A stretch of 61,285 nt of DNA from an uncultured Clostridia bacterium (GTDB lineage Bacteria; Bacillota; Clostridia; Oscillospirales; Acutalibacteraceae), in the NCBI GenBank assembly GCA_947627725.1, contig CANQXE010000015.1, forward strand, positions 1 to 61,285, given 5' to 3'. Positions 9,722 through 16,888 of this stretch are shown here, piece by piece (within the stretch, counting starts at the first letter, position 1; every line of letters starts with the position of its first letter). Made by a program: the position numbers and the translations under genes. Under the pieces are notes generated by a model. That model saw only the letters and a list, made by a program, of their open reading frames with translations, was not told the origin of the DNA and ran no database searches.

Positions 9722-9750
9722 TTGAAATTATTATTTTATTATGTTAGATT
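9722..9750 (+). promoter_or_regulatory. Probable promoter of the DUF4250 gene
   Basis: TTGAAA at 9722-9727 and TAGATT at 9745-9750, 17-bp spacer. The -10 box is weak (4 of 6). Confidence 0.4.
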
Positions 9751-9781
9751 ATTTATATAACTATCAAGGGGTGAAAATACT

Positions 9782-9958
9782 GTGAAGCTGCCGGAGGACC
9801 CGTTTATGCTTGTGAGTGCCGTTAATCTTAAGCTGAGAGATTTTTATTCAAATCTTGACGAGCTGTGCCGGGATATGAATATTGACAAAAACGAGCTTTG
9901 CAAAAAGCTTTCTGAAGCGGGATTTGAATACAGTGAGGAAAAGAATAAATTCTGGTAA
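9782..9958 (+). CDS. DUF4250 family small protein, 58 aa
   Basis: GTG start with SD AAGGGG at 9766-9771. The protein begins MKLPEDPFMLVSAVNLKLRD and ends EEKNKFW. The pattern LPxDPxML-VN-KLRD-Y/F-LD-LC, then a short helix-turn-helix-like piece and G-x-E-Y, matches DUF4250 from memory. The family has no assigned role that I know. Monocistronic, upstream of perR. Confidence 0.8.
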   Translation: MKLPEDPFMLVSAVNLKLRDFYSNLDELCRDMNIDKNELCKKLSEAGFEYSEEKNKFW

Positions 9959-9971
9959 AGCATAAAAACTA

Positions 9972-9999
9972 TTGACAAATTTTGGAAAAGATATATAAT
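9972..9999 (+). promoter_or_regulatory. perR-rbr promoter
   Basis: Consensus TTGACA at 9972-9977 and TATAAT at 9994-9999, spacer 16 bp. The operator 10004-10018 lies on the expected transcription start. Confidence 0.85.
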
Positions 10000-10003
10000 T
10001 AAA

Positions 10004-10018
10004 TTGTAATCATTACAA
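10004..10018 (+). promoter_or_regulatory. PerR-type operator (Per box)
   Basis: Perfect 7-1-7 inverted repeat TTGTAAT-C-ATTACAA, like the B. subtilis Per box TTATAATNATTATAA. It covers the expected start point of perR, so autorepression is the simple reading. A partial second copy (GATTACAA) follows at about 10028-10035. Confidence 0.8.
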
Positions 10019-10048
10019 ATTAAAATTGATTACAAAGTGGTGGTTTTT

Positions 10049-10453
10049 TTGAAAACAAGGGAGATTACGAACCTTTTTAAAGAAAAAGGTATTAAAGCGA
10101 CGCCGCAGCGTATAGCCGTGTATAAATTCCTTGCTGAAAATCATATTCATCCTGATGTTGATACAGTGTATAATCAGGTAACAAAGGAGCATCCCTCTTT
10201 TTCAAAGACGACAGTGTACAACTGTCTGAGCGTTTTGACAAGACGCGGTCTGCTTATACCCGTGAAAATTGATAATGACAAAATAAGATATGACGCGGAT
10301 ACTGATTTTCACGGTCATTTTATATGTGAAAAATGCGGTAAAATATTTGATTTTAGATGTTCTGAGGAGAAGTTGTCCGGTTTAGACGGCTTTGAAATCA
10401 GACAAAGAGATGTTTATTACAGCGGTATTTGCAGCTGTTGTAAAAATAAATAA
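10049..10453 (+). CDS. perR: Fur family peroxide-sensing repressor, PerR-like
   Basis: Winged-helix metalloregulator, 134 aa from TTG 10049. That start is preferred because GTGGTGG at 10037-10043 makes a usable SD; the in-frame GTGs at 10037/10040 have none. DNA-binding part: KATPQRIAVYKFL and SKTTVYNCLSVL. Metal part: a DTDFHGHF His cluster and two zinc pairs, CEKC and CSCC. KIFDF carries Asp where PerR has its Asp ligand. PerR rather than Fur is further suggested by the Per-box operator and by rbr 20 nt downstream. Confidence 0.88.
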   Translation: MKTREITNLFKEKGIKATPQRIAVYKFLAENHIHPDVDTVYNQVTKEHPSFSKTTVYNCLSVLTRRGLLIPVKIDNDKIRYDADTDFHGHFICEKCGKIFDFRCSEEKLSGLDGFEIRQRDVYYSGICSCCKNK

Positions 10454-10473
10454 ATTTAAAGGAGTAATTGAAA

Positions 10474-11010
10474 ATGGCTAAAAAATATTTTTGCCCCGTA
10501 TGCGGATACGAAAGTGACGAACCGATAGATGTTTGTCCTATCTGCGGCGCAAAGATGGAGGAAAAGGCAGAAGGGGAAACTACTTGGGCAGCGGAGCATG
10601 CTGTTGGTATTATTGACGGCGTAAGCGAGGAAATCGTTCAGGGTCTTCGCGACAACTTTAACGGTGAGTGCTCAGAGGTCGGTATGTATCTTGCTATGTC
10701 AAGAGTAGCATTCAGAGAGGGCTATCCCGAAATCGGTCTTTATTGGGAAAAGGCTGCTTATGAGGAGGCGGAGCACGCCGCAAAATTTGCTGAAATGCTC
10801 GGCGAGGTTGTTACCGATTCCACAAAGAAGAATCTTGAGATGAGAGTTGCCGCTGAAAACGGCGCGACACAGGGCAAAACCCAGCTTGCAAGAATGGCTA
10901 AGGAAGCAGGTCTTGACGCTATTCACGATTCAGTTCATGAAATGGCAAGAGACGAGGCAAGACACGGCAAGGCATTTGAGGGTCTTCTCAAGAGATATTT
11001 TGCTGACTGA
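10474..11010 (+). CDS. rbr: Reverse rubrerythrin (peroxide reductase)
   Basis: 178 aa from ATG 10474 (SD AAAGGAG, spacing 9; an in-frame TTG at 10468 is less likely). The rubredoxin-type zinc/iron knuckle is at the N-terminus (C7, C10, C21, C24) and the ferritin-like diiron domain follows ([21 protein letters not shown]), the order called reverse rubrerythrin. The family reduces hydrogen peroxide to water in anaerobes. It shares the PerR-controlled promoter and ends in a terminator. Confidence 0.94.
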   Translation: MAKKYFCPVCGYESDEPIDVCPICGAKMEEKAEGETTWAAEHAVGIIDGVSEEIVQGLRDNFNGECSEVGMYLAMSRVAFREGYPEIGLYWEKAAYEEAEHAAKFAEMLGEVVTDSTKKNLEMRVAAENGATQGKTQLARMAKEAGLDAIHDSVHEMARDEARHGKAFEGLLKRYFAD

Positions 11011-11030
11011 TAATTACATAGTTAAAAACG

Positions 11031-11070
11031 GGCTGTCTTAACGATTGTTTGAAGTTGAGACAGCCTTTTT
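11031..11070 (+). terminator. Terminator after rbr
   Basis: GGCTGTCT (11031-11038) pairs with AGACAGCC (11058-11065), then TTTTT. Confidence 0.85.
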
Positions 11071-11176
11071 ACAAAGACTCAGTGTTAAGTATGAGCAAAA
11101 GCATTCATAATCGTCGGTATTTATTAAGTGCTTTTGCAATAATGAATACACAGATAAAAGATACTAACAATATATA

Positions 11177-11205
11177 TTGCATAAAATTATAAGTTGTGTT
11201 AATAT
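11177..11205 (+). promoter_or_regulatory. Promoter of flavodiiron protein gene
   Basis: TTGCAT at 11177-11182 and TAATAT at 11200-11205, spacer 17 bp, about 25 nt before the ATG. I see no clear Per box on it. Confidence 0.6.
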
Positions 11206-11236
11206 ATTTTTTGAAATAAAGGAGGACTTGTGTACT

Positions 11237-12391
11237 ATGAAAGTTGAAATTTCCGAAAATATTAAATATATCGGTGCGAGTGTTTATGACCTTGACCTTT
11301 TTGAAAGTCAGTATATAGTGCCAAACGGAATGGCATATAACTCTTATGTCATTCTTGATGATAAAATTGCAATTATGGATACGGCAGACGCGATTGTAAG
11401 TGAGCAGTGGCTTGCTAATCTTAAATCGGTTCTCGGTGACAGAAAACCCGATTATCTTGTAATCCAGCATCTTGAGCCCGATCATTCCGCTAATATCAAA
11501 ACAGTTATTGACCTGTACCCTGAGGTTAAGGTTATATGCTCTGTAAGAGCAAAGGCGATGATGCCGCAGTTCGTTGAGATTAATGAGAAACAGATTATTC
11601 CTAAAAATGAAGGCGACACGCTTGAGCTTGGAAACCATACGCTTACATTTATTATGGCGCCTATGGTACATTGGCCCGAGGTTATGATTTCATACGAGAG
11701 CAGTGAAAAGGTGCTTTTCTCGGCAGACGCATTCGGCAAATTCGGAGCAATCAACGCCGACGAGGGCTGGTCATGTGAGGCAAGAAGATATTATTTTAAT
11801 ATTGTCGGCAAGTACGGCGCTCAGGTACAGGCGGTTTTGAAAAAGGCGGCGGCTCTTGATATAAAGACAATTTGTCCGCTTCACGGTCCCATTCTCACCG
11901 ATACTATACCGCAGGTGCTTGAGTTATACAATACATGGTCGTCGTATGAGCCTGAAGACGAGGGCGTATTTATCGCTTACGCGTCAATTCACGGCAACAC
12001 TGCGAAGGCAGCAAAGAAAATGAAAGAAATTCTTGAGGAAAAGGGATGTCCGAGAGTTGCCATCGCGGACCTGTCAAGAGATGATATTGCGGAGTGCGTT
12101 GAGGACGCTTTCCGCCACAGCACGCTGTTATGTATGGCGTCAAGCTATGACGCAGGTGTGTTCGCTCCTATGGCTGATTTTATTCATCATCTCAAGAGTA
12201 AGGCTTTCCAGAACAGAAAAGTTGCTTTTGTTGAAAACGGCTCATGGGCGCCCAGCGCGGCAAGAACAATGAAGGCTGAATTTGAGCAGATGAAAAACAT
12301 CACCTTTGTAGGTGATACCGTTACAATAAAAACAACTTTTAAGCCCTCCGATGTTCCGGCGCTTGAAAAGCTTGCGGACGAAATGAAATAA
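11237..12391 (+). CDS. Flavodiiron protein (A-type flavoprotein, oxygen reductase)
   Basis: 384 aa. Metallo-beta-lactamase-like diiron domain with H78-x-E80-x-D82-H83 (IQHLEPDHSAN), later MVHWPEV and FSADAFG; a flavodoxin FMN domain starts near residue 255 (FIAYASIHGNTAKAA). These proteins reduce O2 to water, or NO to N2O, with electrons from rubredoxin. ATG 11237 follows AAAGGAGG at 11218-11225; the frame extends 20 codons upstream without a better SD. It complements rubrerythrin next door in oxygen defence. No NADH-oxidoreductase domain is fused. Confidence 0.93.
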   Translation: MKVEISENIKYIGASVYDLDLFESQYIVPNGMAYNSYVILDDKIAIMDTADAIVSEQWLANLKSVLGDRKPDYLVIQHLEPDHSANIKTVIDLYPEVKVICSVRAKAMMPQFVEINEKQIIPKNEGDTLELGNHTLTFIMAPMVHWPEVMISYESSEKVLFSADAFGKFGAINADEGWSCEARRYYFNIVGKYGAQVQAVLKKAAALDIKTICPLHGPILTDTIPQVLELYNTWSSYEPEDEGVFIAYASIHGNTAKAAKKMKEILEEKGCPRVAIADLSRDDIAECVEDAFRHSTLLCMASSYDAGVFAPMADFIHHLKSKAFQNRKVAFVENGSWAPSAARTMKAEFEQMKNITFVGDTVTIKTTFKPSDVPALEKLADEMK

Positions 12392-12400
12392 TTATAATAA

Positions 12401-12436
12401 GAGGCTGTCTCACGTAAGGTAAGGCAGCCTCGATTT
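12401..12436 (+). terminator. Terminator after flavodiiron gene
   Basis: GAGGCTG (12401-12407) pairs with CAGCCTC (12425-12431), then a short GATTTT tail; moderately strong. Confidence 0.65.
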
Positions 12437-12443
12437 TCATAAT

Positions 12444-12472
12444 TTGACAAATTCATACTTTTATATTATTAT
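12444..12472 (+). promoter_or_regulatory. Promoter of the barrel-less amidohydrolase gene
   Basis: TTGACA at 12444-12449 and TATTAT at 12467-12472 with a 17-bp spacer (11 of 12 consensus positions). Confidence 0.75.
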
Positions 12473-12505
12473 TTGCTTAAAGTGAATTATGAACGGGGTG
12501 TTCTT

Positions 12506-12832
12506 ATGACAGCTGTTTTTACAAATGCAAGTTTTATTTCCCTGAATGAGGAGAATGATATATATTCCGTTATGGTAATAAACGGAAAGGAAATTGTATA
12601 TTTAGGATATAATACACCTATTTGTTATGATAATGCAAAGGTGATTGATTTAAACGGCGGATATGTTCTTCCTCTGATTAACGATATGGTTTATTATGAT
12701 ATATCTCACGCTGACTGCTCAGTACTACGAGAAGGTGAGCGTGCCGATTTCATAGTGCTTGATAAAAATGTACTAAAGGAAAGCAATTCGAAGATTTTAG
12801 AGGTTTATATAAAAGGTAAAAAGAAGGTTTAA
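12506..12832 (+). CDS. Amidohydrolase-type beta-sandwich domain without catalytic barrel
   Basis: 108 aa from ATG 12506 (SD GGGGTG). The first 60 residues look like the N-terminal strands of metal-dependent amidohydrolases (TNASFISL, then a KVIDLNGGYVLPLINDM motif where an enzyme would have a VLPGFIDxH turn). The last 35 look like the family's C-terminal strands (LREGERADFIVLDKN, ILEVYIKGKKKV). The 250-350 residue TIM barrel between them, with all metal ligands, is absent; HADCS is no substitute. The two parts normally fold together as one beta-sandwich, so a folded non-enzymatic protein is possible. It has its own promoter and terminator and no frameshift. It could instead be a tidy deletion relic. 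Confidence 0.7.
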   Translation: MTAVFTNASFISLNEENDIYSVMVINGKEIVYLGYNTPICYDNAKVIDLNGGYVLPLINDMVYYDISHADCSVLREGERADFIVLDKNVLKESNSKILEVYIKGKKKV

Positions 12833-12834
12833 AG

Positions 12835-12862
12835 CGCAGCTGATTAACAGCTGCGTTTTTTA
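12835..12862 (+). terminator. Strong terminator
   Basis: CGCAGCTG (12835-12842), 5-nt loop, CAGCTGCG (12848-12855), then six Ts; starts 2 nt after the stop codon. Confidence 0.92.
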
Positions 12863-12949
12863 TTTATAACAAAATTAATTAAATCGGCTTTATTTCACCT
12901 CATAGCGCAAAATACAAACGGCGGCATATAATAAATGTGAGGTGATTTT

Positions 12950-14773
12950 ATGTGCGGAATTGCAGGAATATTAAGCCCGTCCATAGATTTAAGAAAAGAA
13001 AAACCGCTTATTGAAAGCATAAGCAAAACACTGAAAATGAGAGGTCCCGACGCAAGGGGAGAATATATTACCTCCGATACGGCGCTTATCCACCGCCGTC
13101 TTTCCGTAATTGACGTTGAAAACGGCGTTCAGCCGATGCGTTTCGGAAAATATATAATAGTATATAACGGCGAGATTTATAACACGGCTGAGGTCAGAGA
13201 TGAGCTTATTTCCTCAGGCTATAAATTTGACAGCCATTGTGATACGGAGGTTGTACTGAAGGCTTACGATAAATGGCAGGAGGAAAGTGTTAAGAAGCTC
13301 AACGGTATTTTTGCGTATGCCGTTTACGATGAAAAGGAAAAGAGCCTTTTCCTTGCGCGTGACAGGATAGGCGTTAAGCCGTGCTTTTACTCTAAGAAAA
13401 ACGACCTTTTCGCCTTCGCAAGCAGAATAAGCAGTCTTTTGTGTATTCCACAAATAAGACCTCTTGTAAACGAGGAGGGACTGAATGAAATATTTATGCT
13501 CGGTCCCGCAAAGACGGTGGGCAAGGCTATTTTCAAGGATATTTCAGAGCTGCCGCCGGCTCATTATTTGACCTATAAAGATGGTAAACTAAACATTTCG
13601 CAGTATTGGAGGCTTGAGGCGCGGGAGAACAGTGAAACCGTTGATGAGGCAATTGAGCATACTTATTCTCTTGTTAAGGATTCGATTGAAAGACAGCTTG
13701 TGTCAGATGTTCCCCTTTCAACCTTTTTAAGCGGAGGACTTGATTCTTCCATAATTTCAAAGGTAGCGGCAGATTATTACAGGAAAAACAATGATGTGCT
13801 GAACACTTATTCCGTTGATTATACAGACAACGATAAATACTTTAAAAAAAGCCTGTTTCAGCCTAACAAGGATTCTGACTATATAGGATTGATTTCAGAC
13901 GCAATCGGCTCTGTTCACCATAATGTAGTGCTTGACAACAGAGATGTTGCTTATGCTCTTAAAGAGGCGGCAATTGCAAGGTGTGTTCCCGGCTTTGCCG
14001 ATGTTGATTCATCACTTCTCCTGTTTTGTAAAGAGGTTAAAAAGAATTTTACAGTTTGCCTTTCGGGTGAATGTGCCGATGAAATTTTCGGCGGATATCC
14101 GTGGTATCACAGAAAGGAAATCCTTTTTGAGGAATGTTTTCCGTGGTCAAGGTCAACGGTTTCAAGACGTAATATCCTGAAGCCCGGCTTTCTTAAAAAC
14201 GGTGAGGATTATATGCGTGACGCCTATGACAAGACCGTTTCTCTGACCTCATATCTTGACAGTGACAGCCCTCTTGAAAAGCGAATGAGAGAGATGTTTA
14301 TATTAAACCTCAACTGGTTTATGCAGACGCTCCTTGCAAGAAAGGATGTTATGAGTATGGAATCCTCGCTTGAGGTGCGTGTTCCGTTCTGCGATTACCG
14401 TTTGGTTGAATATGCCTATAATATGCCGTGGGAGATTAAAGCGCTTGACGGCAGGGAAAAGGGTGTTTTGCGCAAAGCGTTTGAAAATGATTTGCCGTAT
14501 GATATTGCGTGGCGTAAAAAAAGTCCGTATCCCAAAACCCATAACCCCGTTTATTTTGAATGTGTCTGTACTCTGGTGCAGCAGGCGCTTGACGACAAAT
14601 CCTGTGTCTTGTCGGATATGCTCAGCACGAACGCGGTTAAGAATTTGATGGAAAATCCCGACTCAATGACTGAGCCGTGGTACGGTCAGCTTATGCAGGT
14701 TCCCCAGGTGCTTGCGTATATTTATCAGATATATGTCTGGATTAAAAATTACAATGTTGAGTTTGAACTGTAA
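12950..14773 (+). CDS. asnB: Asparagine synthetase, glutamine-hydrolysing
   Basis: 607 aa. Class II glutamine amidotransferase half starts MCGIAGI, so Cys2 becomes the nucleophile after Met removal; RGPDARGEY and YNGEIYN follow. The synthetase half has the ATP PP-loop SGGLDSS near residue 262 and CLSGECADEIFGGYPWY. It makes asparagine from aspartate, glutamine and ATP. SD GAGGTGA lies 6 nt before the ATG. A TATAAT at 12927-12932 has no recognisable -35 partner. No T-box is visible in the 94-nt leader space. Confidence 0.96.
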   Translation: MCGIAGILSPSIDLRKEKPLIESISKTLKMRGPDARGEYITSDTALIHRRLSVIDVENGVQPMRFGKYIIVYNGEIYNTAEVRDELISSGYKFDSHCDTEVVLKAYDKWQEESVKKLNGIFAYAVYDEKEKSLFLARDRIGVKPCFYSKKNDLFAFASRISSLLCIPQIRPLVNEEGLNEIFMLGPAKTVGKAIFKDISELPPAHYLTYKDGKLNISQYWRLEARENSETVDEAIEHTYSLVKDSIERQLVSDVPLSTFLSGGLDSSIISKVAADYYRKNNDVLNTYSVDYTDNDKYFKKSLFQPNKDSDYIGLISDAIGSVHHNVVLDNRDVAYALKEAAIARCVPGFADVDSSLLLFCKEVKKNFTVCLSGECADEIFGGYPWYHRKEILFEECFPWSRSTVSRRNILKPGFLKNGEDYMRDAYDKTVSLTSYLDSDSPLEKRMREMFILNLNWFMQTLLARKDVMSMESSLEVRVPFCDYRLVEYAYNMPWEIKALDGREKGVLRKAFENDLPYDIAWRKKSPYPKTHNPVYFECVCTLVQQALDDKSCVLSDMLSTNAVKNLMENPDSMTEPWYGQLMQVPQVLAYIYQIYVWIKNYNVEFEL

Positions 14774-14791
14774 GTATGTTATACTTATAAT
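14763..14791 (+). promoter_or_regulatory. Promoter inside the asnB 3' end
   Basis: TTGAAC (14763-14768) and TATAAT (14786-14791), 17-bp spacer; the -35 box is within the last asnB codons. An AAGTAT-GTT-ATACTT inverted repeat (14773-14787) sits in the spacer and could be an operator. Confidence 0.65.
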
Positions 14792-14817
14792 GAAAAACGA
14801 GCGACAGGATGTTGAAT

Positions 14818-15594
14818 ATGACAAACGAAGAATATATAAAGGCAATAGATATGCGCCGTTCACGGAGAACTTATAAGCCGTACGCGCTTGACAGCGATAC
14901 GACGCAGGTTATAAGGGATTTGGTTGATATTGTCAATAAAAAGGCGGGGCTTGCGCTTAAATTCATTGAAGATCCAACCTCTGCTTTTACAATCTTTACA
15001 GGTAAATTTTCAGCAGTTGCCGTATGCGGTGATGACTCGGAGCGGACAAGAATAAAAGCAGGCTATTACGGTGAAACAATTGTCCTTCAGTGTACTTATC
15101 ACGGACTCGGCACCTGCTGGGTCAACGGAACATATGATGAAAACAAAGTCCTTTCCATGCTTGATTTGCCAAAGGAGATAAGGCTTTACGGTTTGATTGT
15201 TATCGGTAACGTAAAGGACAAATTAAGCTCAAAGGAAAAGGTGATGTATAAGGTTACTCATAAGAATAATAAGCCTTATCAGAAAATGTTTGAGGTTTGC
15301 GATGAAAAGCTGCCGCCTTATTACGAGTATGCAATGAAGCTTGTTGAAAAGGCACCGTCAAGCACAAACAGCAGACCGGTTCAGTTCAGATATGAAAATG
15401 GGGTTATATCTGCTAAGGTTGACGAGCCTTATTCGGATAAAAGTATTGATTTTGGTATAGCTCAGCTGCATTTCTGCTTGGGTGCTGCCGCAAAGGGCGT
15501 CAGGGGTGAATGGGATTTCGCAGGCAGATTTTGTACGGAGGATACCAAGGTTATAAAATTCCCTGAGAGTAAAGGAGAGGAAGAAAATGAGTAA
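14818..15594 (+). CDS. TM1586-type nitroreductase-family protein
   Basis: 258 aa from ATG 14818 (AGGA at 14806-14809; the ATG at 14809 lacks an SD). It begins with the nitroreductase-like RRSRRTYK, then two similar halves; GYYGETIVLQCTYHGLGTCWVNG and EKAPSSTNSRPVQF are typical of FMN-binding nitroreductase folds, and the duplicated arrangement fits the TM1586 subfamily (recall). Substrate unknown. It overlaps the next gene by 8 nt. Confidence 0.8.
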   Translation: MTNEEYIKAIDMRRSRRTYKPYALDSDTTQVIRDLVDIVNKKAGLALKFIEDPTSAFTIFTGKFSAVAVCGDDSERTRIKAGYYGETIVLQCTYHGLGTCWVNGTYDENKVLSMLDLPKEIRLYGLIVIGNVKDKLSSKEKVMYKVTHKNNKPYQKMFEVCDEKLPPYYEYAMKLVEKAPSSTNSRPVQFRYENGVISAKVDEPYSDKSIDFGIAQLHFCLGAAAKGVRGEWDFAGRFCTEDTKVIKFPESKGEEENE

Positions 15595-16453
15595 TTCAGC
15601 AAACGAAAGGAAAAAGTGGTCAAAAAAGAAAAAAATTATTGTCATTACGCTTTCGGTCTTGTGTACGCTGTTAGTTCTTGTTGTTATTGCAGGCGTCTGT
15701 GTGCTTAACTGGTATTGCAAAACGCCCGATTATGAGCTTTTGAAAACCGAGCAGCAGGTGACGCTTGTTGCCCACAGAGGCTATCGCGCGACTGCACCTG
15801 AAAACACTGTTCCTGCTTTTGAGGAGGCCGGCAAGGCAGCCTTCTGGGGCGCCGAGTGCGATATTTACAGAACGGCTGACGGCGTCTGGGTTGTGTCCCA
15901 CGATACAAATACATATCGTATGATGGATAAAACGGCGTGGATTGAAAAGAAAACATATGACGAGCTTATGACGCAGACTGTTGACAACGGCTCAAATATT
16001 GAAAACTATCCCGATTTAAAATTATGCTCCCTCGAGGATTATTTAAAAATTTGCAAAGAGTACGGTATGGTTGCGGTCATTGAGCTTAAGGGAAAGAAGA
16101 ATACAGAGCATTATGACGAGGTTGTGGACCTTGTAAATCAATATGGAGTGGAGTCCGTTTACATATCCTTCCATTTTGAAAATCTTAAAAAAATAAGAGC
16201 GCTTACAGATTCACCCGTTTACTTCCTTGTTCAGAAAATTGAGGAAGAAGATATTGAGCTTGCAAAGTCGCTTGAAAACTGCGGTATTGACTTCAACGGT
16301 GAAAAGGAGAAAAACTTTGAAAGCGGTATGATACAAAAATGTATTGACGAGGGACTTGAGCTCGGTGCATGGACAATTGATGATACGGCTCTTCTTGATA
16401 AGCTTGTTGAAAACGGCGTAACCCTTATTACAACGGATAATATTACAAAATAG
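15587..16453 (+). CDS. Membrane-anchored glycerophosphodiester phosphodiesterase
   Basis: 288 aa. N-terminal basic stretch and one TM helix (residues about 14-38), then a GDPD TIM barrel outside the membrane: VAHRGY, APENTVPAFEEA, ECDIYRTADGVWVVSHD, a LKGK strand, and AWTIDD near the end. These give the His/Glu/Asp catalytic set of the family, which cleaves glycerophosphodiesters to glycerol 3-phosphate and an alcohol. Its start overlaps the nitroreductase gene, with SD GGAGAGGA, so the two are coupled. Confidence 0.92.
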   Translation: MSNSANERKKWSKKKKIIVITLSVLCTLLVLVVIAGVCVLNWYCKTPDYELLKTEQQVTLVAHRGYRATAPENTVPAFEEAGKAAFWGAECDIYRTADGVWVVSHDTNTYRMMDKTAWIEKKTYDELMTQTVDNGSNIENYPDLKLCSLEDYLKICKEYGMVAVIELKGKKNTEHYDEVVDLVNQYGVESVYISFHFENLKKIRALTDSPVYFLVQKIEEEDIELAKSLENCGIDFNGEKEKNFESGMIQKCIDEGLELGAWTIDDTALLDKLVENGVTLITTDNITK

Positions 16454-16840
16454 TATATAAAGCTCAATTTTAAATGTTTAGTTAATAAAAATAACTATCT
16501 GAATTTTTAAGCGTGCATATATCAGACGCACGAAATTTCTTTACCGTTCATTTTTGTATTTTAACTAAAACAGACGGCATATTATATGTCCGCTCAAAAA
16601 AAGCCAATCCCCGATGGTTATCCATCGGGGGTTTGACTTTTGCGGGTTGAATTTGTTTGGCAACAAGGAGCATTCGTTTTATAATTTTATTCATAACTGA
16701 ATGTAATTTAATAACATTTTAAAAATATTATAACAAATAAAAAAAGAATTTTTGAAAATAACACAATGTTGTGTTTTTGCTATTTCAATGTAATTTTCAA
16801 TTTTTTCTGTAAATTTGCAGCATATTGAATATGCATTATA
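16454..16840. other. Gene-free AT-rich stretch with hairpins
   Basis: No convincing protein frame. It holds a GC-rich hairpin at 16511-16528, a small hairpin (GGCATA-TTA-TATGTCC) near 16575-16591, a strong terminator hairpin at 16609-16630, and a palindrome AACACAA-TG-TTGTGTT at 16760-16775. A small RNA ending at 16641 is possible, but I find no good promoter for it. Confidence 0.4.
16609..16641. terminator. Rho-independent terminator
   Basis: CCCCGATGG (16609-16617), TTAT loop, CCATCGGGG (16622-16630). GTTTGACTTTT follows on plus; on minus a run of seven Ts follows after GGC. It is 155 nt after the GDPD stop, far for that gene alone. Confidence 0.8.
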
Positions 16841-16880
16841 AAAAGACTGTTTCATCATTTTAAGGAAACAGTCTTTTGTT
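16838..16880. terminator. secA terminator
   Basis: 13-bp perfect arms AAAAGACTGTTTC (16841-16853) and its complement (16865-16877), U-rich on both sides; 12 nt after the secA stop on minus. Confidence 0.88.
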
Positions 16881-16888
16881 TATTGCTG

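Noticed and set aside
12506-12832. Calling the 108-aa gene a pseudogene outright
   Set aside because: Frame, promoter, SD and terminator are all intact; the missing barrel is removed cleanly rather than by a stop or frameshift.
14303-14863. Minus-strand frames over the asnB 3' end
   Set aside because: No SD or family signal; the plus gene is certain.
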